From Xylocopa sonorina (taxonomy: Eukaryota; Arthropoda; Insecta; Hymenoptera; Apidae): DNA of 64,000 nt. The notes below the pieces were generated by a model. It ran no database searches. It worked only from the letters and a program-made list of their open reading frames with translations, and was not told the origin of the DNA. The position numbers were made by a program, and so were the translations under genes. Below, piece by piece: positions 53,701 through 64,000 of the stretch (its first letter is position 1; each line of letters starts with the position of its first letter). Location: NCBI RefSeq assembly GCF_050948175.1, contig NW_027490239.1, forward strand, positions 1-64,000. Direction: 5' to 3'.

Positions 53701-53845
53701 CGCATTTACAATCATTTGAAGTGCAGACGAGGAATACATAACACTTCGCAAATCAAATTATATCTTACCATGAAACATAGAAATGAGATACGATATCGCG
53801 TTTTAAGAAGCATTAGAACTCTATTGCTACGATAGGTAGACATCT
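50794..53845 (+). repeat. Higher-order repeat, copy 3, returning to long form
   Basis: Matches copy 2 at +2436 to about 53060. It then carries the three monomers of the long form (53248-53700 matches 47854 onward at offset 5394 = 31 x 174) before ending in the last H monomers (TCAAATTATATC near 53752) that precede block c. Long and short forms thus alternate within one tandem series. Confidence 0.85.
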
Positions 53846-55270
53846 GCAAACGCTATTTCCTTGCAAGGAAGTGTCGCATTTACATTAATTTGAATGGTAG
53901 ACGAGGAGTGCGTAACAATTCGCAATGAATATTATATCTTATCATGAAACATAGAAATGAGATGCGATATCGCGTCTTAAGAAGCATTAGAACTCTATCG
54001 CTACGATACCTAGACATCTGCAGACGCTATTTCCTAGCAAGGAAGTGTCGCATTTACATTCATTTAAAGTGTAGAGGAGGAATACATAACACTTCGCAAA
54101 TCATATTACATCTTACCATGAAACATAGAAATGAGATGCGATATCGCGTTTTAAGAAGCACTAGAACTCTATTGCTACGATACCTAGACATCTGCAAACG
54201 CATTTTCCTTGCAAGGAAGTGTCGCATTTACATTCATTTGAATCGTAGACGAGGAATGCATAACACTTCGCAATGAATATTATATCTTATCATGAAACAT
54301 AGATATGAGATGCAATATCTCGTTCTAAGAAGCATTTGAACTCTATTGCTTCGATACGTAGATATCTGCAAACGCTATTTCCTTGCAAGGAAGTGTCGCA
54401 TTTACATTCATTTGAAGTGTAGACGAGGAATACATAACACTTCGCAAATCATATTACATCTTACCATGAAACATAGAAATGAGATGCGATATCGCGTTTT
54501 AAGAAGCATTAGAACTCTATTGCTACGATACCTAGATATCTGCAGACGCTATTTCCTAGCAAGGAAGTGTCGCATTTACATTCATTTGAAGTGTAGAAGA
54601 GGAATACATGACACTTCGCAAATCATATTATATCTTACCATGAAAGATAGAAATGAGATGGGATATCGCGATTTAAGAAGCATTAGAAAGCTAATGCTAC
54701 GATACGTAGACATCTGCAAACGCTATTTCCTTGCAAGGAAGTGTCGCATTTACATTCATTTGAATCGTAGACGAGGAATGCATAACACTTCGCAATGAAT
54801 ATTATATCTTATCATGAAACATAGATATGAGATGCAATATCTCGCTTTAAGAAGCAATTGAACTCTATTGCTACGATACCTAGACATCTCGAGATGCAAT
54901 TTCCTAGCAATGAAGTGTCGCATTTACATTCATTTGAAGTGTAGACGAGGAATACATGACACTTCGCAATGAATATTACATCTTACCATGAAACATAGAA
55001 ATGAGATGCGATATCTCGCTTTAAGATGCATTAGAAATCTATTGCTACGATACGTAGACATCTGCAAACGCCATTTCCTAGCGAGGAAGTGTCGCATTCA
55101 CATTCATTTGAAGTGTAGAAGAGGAATACATGACACTTCGCAAATCATATTATATCTTACCATGAAACATAGAAATGAGATGCGATATCGCGTTTTAAGA
55201 AGCATTAGAACTCTATTGCTACGATACCTAGACATCTGCAAACGCTATTTCCTTGCAAGGAAGTGTCGCA
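53846..55270 (+). repeat. Satellite core, block c, partial copy 4
   Basis: Matches 44276 onward at offset 9570 bp (55 x 174) for about eight monomers, including CATTTAAAGTGTAGAGG and GATGGGATATCGCGATTT. It has small differences such as ACATCTCGAGATGC near 54885 in place of ACATCTGCAGATGC. It then leaves block c and enters the 16-monomer series. Confidence 0.83.
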
Positions 55271-58054
55271 TTTACATTCATTTGAATCGTAGACGAGGAA
55301 TGCATAACACTTCGCAAATCATATTATATCTTACCATGAAACATAGAAATGAGATGCGATATCGCGTTTTAAGAATCATAAGAGCTCTATTGCTACGATA
55401 CGTAGACATCTGCAAACGCTATTTCCTAGCGAGGAAGTGTCGCATTTATATTCATTTGAGGTGTAGACGAGGAATACATAACACTTCGCAAATCATATTA
55501 TATTTTACCATGAAACATAGAAATGAGATGCGATATCGCGTTTTAAGAAGCATTAGAACTCTATTGCTACGAAAGGTAGACATCTGCAAACGCTATTTCC
55601 TTGCAAGGAAGTGTCGCATTTACATTAATTTGAATGGTAGCCAAGGAGTGCATAACAATTCGCAATGAATATTATATCTTATCATGAAACATAGATATGA
55701 CATGCAATATCTCGTTTTAAGAAGCATTTGAGCTCTATTGCTTCGATACGTAGACATCTGCAAACGCTATTTCCTTGCAAGGAAGTGTTGCATTTACATT
55801 CATTTGTATCGTAGACGAGGAATGCATAGCACCTCGCAATGAATATTATATCTTATCATGAAACATATATATGAGATGCAATATCTCGTTTTAAGAAGCA
55901 TTTGAGCTCTTTTGCTTCGATACGTACACATCTGCAAACGCTATTTCCTTGCAAGGAAGTGTCGCATTTACATTCATTTGAATCGTAGACGAGGAATGCA
56001 TAACACTTCGCAATGAATATTATATCTTATCATGAAACATAGATATGAGATGCTATATCTCGTTTTAAGAAGCATTTGAACTCTATTGCTACGATACTTA
56101 GACATCTGCAAACGCTATTTCCTTGCAAGTAAGTGTCGCATTTACACTCATTTGAAGTGTAGACGAGGAATACATAACACTTCGCAAATCATATTATATC
56201 TTACCATGAAACATAGAAATGAGATGCGATATCGCGTTTTAAGAAGCATTAGAACACAATGGCTACGATACCTAGACATCTGCAGACGCTATTTCCTAGC
56301 AAGGAAGTGTCGCATTTGCATTCATTTGAAGTGTAGACGAGGAATACATAACACTTCGCAAATCGTATTATATCTTACCATGAACCATAGAAATGAGATG
56401 CGATATCGCGTTTTAAGAATCATAAGAGCTCTATTGCTACGATACGTAGACATCTGCAGACGCTATTTACTAGCAAGGAAGTGTCGCATTTACATTCATT
56501 TGAAGTGTAGACGAGGAAAACATGACACTTCTCAAATCATATTATATCTTACCATGAAACATAGAAATGAGGTGCGATATCGCGTTTTAAGAAGCATTAG
56601 AAATCTATTGCTACGGTACGTAGACATCTGCAAACGCTATTTCTTTGCAAGGAAGTGTCGCATTTACATTCATTTGTAGTGTAGACGAGGAATACATAAC
56701 ACTTCGCAAATCCTATTATATGTTACCATGAAACATAGAAATGAGATGCGATATCGCGTTTTAAGAATCATAAGATCTCTATTGCTATGATACGTAGACA
56801 TCTGCAAACGCTATTTCCTTGCAAGGAAGTGTCGCATTTACATTCATTTGAATTGTAGACGAGGAATGCATAAAACTTCGCATTGAATATTATATCATAT
56901 CATGAAACATAGATATGAGATGCAATATCTCGTTTTAAGATGCATTTGAACTCTATTGCTACGATACCTAGACATCTGCAGACGCTATTTCCTAGCAAGG
57001 AAGTGTCGCATTTACATTCATTTGAAGTGCAGACGAGGAATACATGACACTTCGCAAATCATATTATATCTTACCATGGAACATAGAAATGAGATGCAAT
57101 ATCTCGTTTTAAGAAGCATTTGAACTCTATTGCATCGATACGTAGACATCTGCAAACACTATTTCCTTGCAAGGAAGTGTCGCATTTACATTCATTTGAA
57201 GTGTAGACGAGGAATACATAACACATCGCATATCATATTTTATCTTACCATCAAGCATAGAAATGAGATGCGATATCGCGTTTTAAGAATCATAAGAACT
57301 CTATTGCTACGATACGTAGACATTTGCAAACGCTATTTCCTTGCAAGGAAGTGTCGCATTTACATTCATTTGAATCGTAGACGAGGAATGCATAACACTT
57401 GGCAATGAATATTATATCTTATCATGAAACATTGATATGAGATGCAATATCTCGTTTTAAGAAGCATTTTAACTCAATTGCTTCGATACGTAGACATCTG
57501 CAAACGCTATTTCCTTGCAACGAAGTGTCGCATTTACGTTCATTTGAATCGTAGATGAGGAATGCATAACACTTCGCAATGAATATTATATCTTATCATG
57601 AAACATAGATATGAGATGCAATATCTCGCCTTAAGAAGCATTTGAACTCTATTGCTACGATGCCTAGACATCTGCAGACGATATTCCCTAGCAAGGAAGT
57701 GTCGCATTCACATTCATTTGAAGTGTAGACGAGGAATACATAACACTTCGCAAATCATATTATATCTTACCATGAAACATAGAAATGAGATGCGATATCG
57801 CGTTTTAAGAATCATAAGAACTCTATTGCTACGATACGTAGACTTCTGCAAACGCTATTTCCTTGCAAGGAAGTGTGGCATTTACATTCAATTGAATCGT
57901 AGACGAGGAATGCATAGCACTTCGCAATGAATATTATATCTTGTCATGAAACATAGATATGAGATGCAATATCTCGTTTTAAGAAGCATTTGAGCTCTAT
58001 TGCTTCGATACGTAGACATCTGCAAACGCTATTTCCTTGCAAGGAAGTGTCGCA
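55271..58054 (+). repeat. 16-monomer higher-order repeat, copy 1
   Basis: A 2784 bp unit (16 x 174) whose first seven monomers recur from 58055 (55668 to 58452, 56086 to 58870). Markers are CATTTATATTCATTTGAGG near 55445, GGTAGCCAAGGAGTGC near 55636, a GACATGCAATATCTCG monomer near 55698 and AACACAATGGC near 56251. Most monomers here are more varied than in 30-54 kb, so this part is less recently homogenised. Confidence 0.84.
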
Positions 58055-59240
58055 TTTACATTCATTTGAATCGTAGACGAGGAATGCATAACACTTCGCA
58101 AATCATATTATATCTTACCATGAAACATAGAAATGAGATGCGATATCGCGTTTTAAGAATCATAAGAGCTCTATTGCTACGATACGTAGACATCTGCAAA
58201 CGCTATTTCCTAGCGAGGAAGTGTCGCATTTATATTCATTTGAGGTGTAGACGAGGAATACATAACACTTCGCAAATCATATTATATTTTACCATGAAAC
58301 ATAGAAATGAGATGCGATATCGCGTTTTAAGAAGCATTAGAACTCTATTGCTACGAAAGGTAGACACCTGCAAACGCTATTTCCTTGCAAGGAAGTGTCG
58401 CATTTACATTAATTTGAATGGTAGCCAAGGAGTGCATAACAATTCGCAATGAATATTATATCTTATCATGAAACATAGATATGACATGCAATATCTCGTT
58501 TTAAGAAGCATTTGAGCTCTATTGCTTCGATACGTAGACATCTGCAAACGCTATTTCCTTGCAAGGAAGTGTTGCATTTACATTCATTTGTATCGTAGAC
58601 GAGGAATGCATGGCACCTCGCAATGAATATTATATCTTATCATGAAACATATATATGAGATGCAATATCTCGTTTTAAGAAGCATTTGAGCTCTTTTGCT
58701 TCGATACGTACACATCTGCAAACGCTATTTCCTTGCAAGGAAGTGTCGCATTTACATTCATTTGAATTGTAGACGAGGAATGCATAACACTTCGCAATGA
58801 ATATTATATCTTATCATGAAACATAGATATGAGATGCTATATCTCGTTTTAAGAAGCATTTGAACTCTATTGCTACGATACTTAGACATCTGCAAACGCT
58901 ATTTCCTTGCAAGTAAGTGTCGCATTTACACTCATTTGAAGTGTAGACGAGGAATACATAACACTTCGCAAATCATATTATATCTTACCATGAAACATAG
59001 AAATGAGATGCGATATCGCGTTTTAAGAAGCATTAGAACACAATGGCTACGATACCTAGACATCTGCAGACGCTATTTCCTAGCAAGGAAGTGTCGCATT
59101 TGCATTCATTTGAAGTGTATACGAGGAATACATAACACTTCGCAAATCGTATTATATCTTACCATGAACCATAGAAATGAGATGCGATATCGCGTTTTAA
59201 GAATCATAAGAGCTCTATTGCTACGATACGTAGACATCTG
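58055..59240 (+). repeat. 16-monomer higher-order repeat, partial copy 2
   Basis: About seven monomers match 55271-56456 at offset 2784. Near 59230 the match ends: here CAAACGCTATTTCCTAGCG, there CAGACGCTATTTACTAGC. The array then continues with other monomers. Confidence 0.84.
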
Positions 59241-60000
59241 CAAACGCTATTTCCTAGCGAGGAAGTGTCGCATTTATATTCATTTGAAGTGTAGACGAGG
59301 AATACATAACACTTCGCAAATCATATTATATTTTACCATGAAACATAGAAATGAGATGCGATATCGCGTTTTAAGAAGCATTAGAACTCTATTGCTACGA
59401 TAGGTAGACATCTGCAAACGCTATTTCCTTGCAAGGAAGTGTCGCATTTACATTCATTTGAAGTGTAGACGAGGAATTCATAACACTTCACAAATCATAT
59501 TATATCTTACCATGAAACATAGAAATGGGATGCGATACCGCGTTTTAAGAAGCATTAGAATTCTATCGCTACGATACCTAGACATCTGCAGACGCTATTT
59601 CCTAGCAGGGAAGTGTCGCATTTACATTCATTTGAAGTGTAAACGAGGAATACATGACACTTCGCAAATCATATTATATCTTACCATGAAACATAGAAAT
59701 GAGATGCGATATCGCGTTTTAAGAAGCATTAGAACTCTATCGTTACGATACCTAGACATCTGCAGACGCTATTTCCTAGCAAGGCAGAGTCGCATTTACA
59801 TTCATTTGAAGTGCAGACGAGGAATACATAACACTTCGCAAATCATATTATATCCTACCATGGAACATAGAAATGAGATGCGATATCGCGTTTCAAGTAT
59901 CATAAGAACTCTATTGCTACGATATGTAGACATCTGCAAACGCTATTTCCTTGGAAGGAAGTGTCGCATTTACATTCATTTGAAGTGCAGACGAGGAATA
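59241..60000 (+). repeat. Satellite monomers between two repeat series
   Basis: About four monomers without a long-range partner that I could find, apart from general family likeness. The frame at 59458-60192 is open for 244 codons through this stretch and follows the satellite period. Confidence 0.75.
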
Positions 60001-62436
60001 CATAACACTTCGCAAACCATATTATATCTTACCATGAAACATAGGAATGAGATGCGATATCGCGTTTTAAGAAACATTAGAACTCTATTGCTACGAAAGG
60101 TAGACATCTGCAATCGCTATTTCCTTGCAAGGAAGTGTCGCAATTACATTAATTTGAATGGTAGACAAGGAGTGCATAACAATTCGCAATGAATATTATA
60201 TCTTATCATGAAACATAGATATGAGATGCAATATCTCGTTTTAAGAAGCATTTGAGCTCTATTGCTTCGATACGTAGACATCTGCAAACGCTATTTCCTT
60301 GCAAGGAAGTGTTGCATTTACATTCATTTGAATCGTATACGAGGAATGCATAACACTTCGCAATGAATATTATATCTTATCATGAAACATAGAAATGAGA
60401 TGCGATATCGCGTTTTAAGAAGCATTAGAACTCTATTGCTACGAAAGGTAGACATCTGCAATCGCTATTTCCTTGCAAGGAAGTCTCGCATTTACATTCA
60501 TTTAAAGTGTAGAGGAGGAATACATAACACTTCGCAAATTATATTACATCTTACCATGAAACATAGAAATGAGATGCGATATCGCGTTTAAAGAAGCATT
60601 AGAACACTATTGCTACGATACCTAGACATCTGCAGACGCTATTTCCTAGAAAGGAAGTGTCGCATTTACATTCATTTGAAGTGTAGACGAGGAATACATG
60701 ACACTTCGCAAATCATATTATATCTTACCATGAAACATAGAAATGAGATGCGATATCGCGTTTTAAGAAGCATTACAGATCTATTGCTACGATACGTAGA
60801 CATCTGCAAACGCTATTTCCTTGCAGGGAAGTGTCGCATTTACATTCATTTGAAGTGTAGACGAGGAATACATAACACTTCGCAAATCATATTATATCTT
60901 ACCATGAAACATAGAAGTGAGATGCGATTTCGCGTTTTAAGAAGCATTAGAACTCTATCGTTACGATACCTAGACATCTGCAGACGCTATTTCCTAGCAA
61001 GGAAGTGTCGCATTTACATTCATTTGAAGTGTAGACGAGGAATACATAACAATTCGCAAATCATATTATATCTTACCATGAAACATAGAAATGAGATGCG
61101 ATATCGCGTTTTAAGAAGCATTAGAACTCTATTCCTACGATACTTAGACATCTGCAAACGCTATTTCCTTGCAAGGAAGTGTCGCATTTACATTAATTTG
61201 AATGGTAGACAAGGAGTGCATAACAATTCGCAATGTATATTATATCTTGTCATGAAACATAGAAATGAGAAGCGATATTGCGTTTTAAGAAGCATTAGAA
61301 CTCTATCGCTACGATACCTAGACATCTGCAGACGATATTTCCTAGCAAGGAAGTGTCGCGTTTACATTCATATGAAGTGTAGACGAGGAATGCATAACAC
61401 TTCGCAATGAATATTATATCTTATCATGAAACATAGATATGAGATGCAATATCTCGCTTTACGAAACATTTGAACTCTATTGCTACGATACCTAGACATC
61501 TGCAAACGCTAGTTCCTAACGAAGAAGTGTCGCATTCACATTCATTTGAAGTGTAGACGAGGAATACATAACACTTCGCAAATCATATTATATCTTACCA
61601 TGAAACATAGAAATGAGATGAGATATCGCGTTTTAAGAAGCATTAGAACTCTATTGCTACGAAAGGTAGACATCTGCAATCGCTATTTCCTTGCAAGGAA
61701 GTGTCGCAATTACATTAATTTGAATGGTAGACAAGGAGTGCATAACAATTTGCAATGAATATTATATCTTATCATGAAACATAGATATGAGATGCAATAT
61801 CTCGTTTTAAGAAGCATTTGAGCTCTATTGCTTCGATACGTAGACATCTGCAAACGCTATTTCCTTGCAAGGAAGTGTTGCATTTACATTCATTTGAATC
61901 GTATACGAGGAATGCATAACACTTCGCAATGAATATTATATCTTATCATGAAACATAGAAATGAGATGCGATATCGCGTTTTAAGAAGCATTAGAACTCT
62001 ATTGCTACGAAAGGTAGACATCTGCAATCGCTATTTCCTTGCAAGGAAATGTCGCATTTACATTCATTTGAAGTGTAGACGAGGAATACATGACACTTCG
62101 CAAATCATATCATATCTTACCATGAAACATAGAAATGAGATGCGATATCGCGTTTTAAGAAGCATTAGAACACTATAGCTACGATAGGTAGACATTTGCA
62201 AACGCTATTTCCTTGCAAGGAAGTCTCGCATTTACATTCATTTAAAGTGTAGAGGAGGAGTACATAACACTTCGCAAATTATATTACATCTTACCATGAA
62301 ACATAGAAATGAGATGCGATATCGCGTTTTAAGAAGCATTAGAACTCTATCGCTACGATACCTAGACATCTGCAGACGATATTTCGTAGCAAGGAAGTGT
62401 CGCGTTTACATTCATATGAAGTGTAGACGAGGAATG
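60001..62436 (+). repeat. 14-monomer higher-order repeat of the right end, copy 1
   Basis: A 2436 bp unit whose partners lie at +2436 (60192 to 62628, 60382 to 62818, 60610 to 63046). Markers are GGTAGACAAGGAGTGC, AAATTATATTACATC, CGTTTAAAGAAGC, GCATTACAGATC and CGATTTCGCG. It contains an inner five-monomer partial repeat (61758 to 62628 = 870 bp = 5 x 174). Confidence 0.86.
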
Positions 62437-64000
62437 CATAACACTTCGCAAATCATATTATATCTTACCATGAAACATAGAAATGAGATGCGATATCGCG
62501 TTTTAAGAAGCATTAGAACTCTATTGCTACGAAAGGTAGACATCTGCAATCGCTATTTCCTTGCAAGGAAGTGTCGCAATTACATTAATTTGAATGGTAG
62601 ACAAGGAGTGCATAACAATTCGCAATGAATATTATATCTTATCATGAAACATAGATATGAGATGCAATATCTCGTTTTAAGAAGCATTTGAGCTCTATTG
62701 CTTCGATACGTAGACATCTGCAAACGCTATTTCCTTGCAAGGAAGTGTTGCATTTACATTCATTTGAATCGTATACGAGGAATGCATAACACTTCGCAAT
62801 GAATATTATATCTTATCATGAAACATAGAAATGAGATGCGATATCGCGTTTTAAGAAGCATTAGAACTCTATTGCTACGAAAGGTAGACATCTGCAATCG
62901 CTATTTCCTTGCAAGGAAGTCTCGCATTTACATTCATTTAAAGTGTAGAGGAGGAATACATAACACTTCGCAAATTATATTACATCTTACCATGAAACAT
63001 AGAAATGAGATGCGATATCGCGTTTAAAGAAGCATTAGAACACTATTGCTACGATACCTAGACATCTGCAGACGCTATTTCCTAGAAAGGAAGTGTCGCA
63101 TTTACATTCATTTGAAGTGTAGACGAGGAATACATGACACTTCGCAAATCATATTATATCTTACCATGAAACATAGAAATGAGATGCGATATCGCGTTTT
63201 AAGAAGCATTACAGATCTATTGCTACGATACGTAGACATCTGCAAACGCTATTTCCTTGCAGGGAAGTGTCGCATTTACATTCATTTGAAGTGTAGACGA
63301 GGAATACATAACACTTCGCAAATCATATTATATCTTACCATGAAACATAGAAGTGAGATGCGATTTCGCGTTTTAAGAAGCATTAGAACTCTATCGTTAC
63401 GATACCTAGACATCTGCAGACGCTATTTCCTAGCAAGGAAGTGTCGCATTTACATTCATTTGAAGTGTAGACGAGGAATACATAACAATTCGCAAATCAT
63501 ATTATATCTTACCATGAAACATAGAAATGAGATGCGATATCGCGTTTTAAGAATCATAAGAACTCTATGGCTACGATACTTAGACATCTGCAAACGCTAT
63601 TTCCTTGCAAGGAAGTGTCGCATTTACATTAATTTGAATGGTAGACAAGGAGTGCATAACAATTCGCAATGAATATTATATCTTATCATGAAACATAGAA
63701 ATGAGATGCGATATTGCGTTTTAGGAAGCATTAGAACTCTATCGCTACGATACCTAGACATCTGCAGGCGATATTTCCTAGCAAGGAAGTGTCGCATTTA
63801 CATTCATATGAAGTGTAGACGAGGAATACATAACACTACGCAAATCATATTATATCTTACCATGAAACATAGAAATGAGATGCGATATCGCGTTTTAAGA
63901 ATCATAAGAACTCTATTGCTACGATACTTAGACATCTGCAAACGCTATTTCCTTGCAAGGAAGTGTCGCATTTACATTAATTTGAATGGTAGACAAGGAG
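62437..64000 (+). repeat. 14-monomer higher-order repeat, copy 2, cut by window end
   Basis: Second copy of the preceding unit, truncated at the window end, so the array continues beyond it. Compared with copy 1 it has GAATCATAAGAAC instead of GAAGCATTAGAAC near 63555 and CTATGGC instead of CTATTCC near 63567. Confidence 0.86.

Noticed and set aside
12707..63672. Dozens of plus-strand open frames of 60-387 codons with a 58-residue repeat
   Set aside because: They follow the 174 bp satellite period exactly, begin and end wherever a monomer variant supplies ATG or a stop, and vary by amino acid changes as freely as the DNA varies. No independent sign of coding is visible.
10733..64000. CRISPR-like regular repetition
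   Set aside because: The whole 174 bp unit is repeated with no unique spacers, repeat copies vary throughout, and no cas-like genes are present.
1..64000. Telomeric TTAGG arrays, tRNA or rRNA genes
   Set aside because: No run of TTAGG or TTAGGG, no cloverleaf-like A/B box pair with a convincing stem, and no conserved rRNA core sequence was recognised on either strand.

Overview
The window is eukaryotic repetitive DNA. It has no operon structure and no supportable protein-coding gene, tRNA or rRNA. About 57 of 64 kb is one tandem satellite with a monomer of about 174 bp. It lies in two arms of opposite orientation: a minus-strand arm at about 2580-6488 and a plus-strand arm from about 10733 to the window end (roughly 306 monomers). 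The arms are separated by a 4.2 kb mostly AT-rich spacer. A second tandem family of about 540 bp units is present as two copies at 1510-2579, next to the minus arm. The pairing of a ~174 bp and a ~540 bp satellite recalls the honey bee (Apis mellifera) AluI (~176 bp, short-arm telomere) and AvaI (~547 bp, centromere) families. I therefore suspect an aculeate hymenopteran, possibly Apis, in pericentromeric or subtelomeric heterochromatin. This rests on unit lengths recalled from the literature, not on a sequence comparison.

Layout: 1-1474 is unique sequence with GC-rich and AT-rich patches and a few short direct repeats. At 1475-1509 there is a satellite fragment. The 540 bp tandem pair fills 1510-2579. 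The minus-strand arm (2580-6488) is fairly regular to about 4860 and then decays toward the spacer. The spacer (6489-10732) holds a small GC hairpin at its left edge, a possible 1 kb inverted-repeat element (7441-8440), an orphan satellite relic (about 9780-9910), and an LTR-retrotransposon-like remnant on the minus strand with a tRNA-Lys-like primer binding site (10113-10123). The plus-strand arm starts with a diverged edge (10733-12540) and then becomes a highly homogenised core.

The core is a mosaic of nested higher-order repeats (HORs). Blocks here called a, b, H and c recur in order: a-b-H-H-c (12541-23154), a-b-H(expanded)-c (23155-30709), then three b-H units of 4699, 4176 and about 4.5 kb (30710-44275), and c again. 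After these come a 17/14/14-monomer HOR (45400-53845), a 16-monomer HOR (55271-59240) and a 14-monomer HOR (60001 to the end). Nearly all offsets are exact multiples of 174 bp. The few departures are explained by individual 1-bp indels that can be located.

The satellite frame is open over long runs because 174 is 3 x 58 and the common monomer type has no stop in one plus-strand frame. This yields predicted basic repeat peptides up to 387 residues, which I do not regard as genes. The most interesting features are the mirror-image age layering around the spacer, the nested HOR history, and several short dyad symmetries in each monomer.
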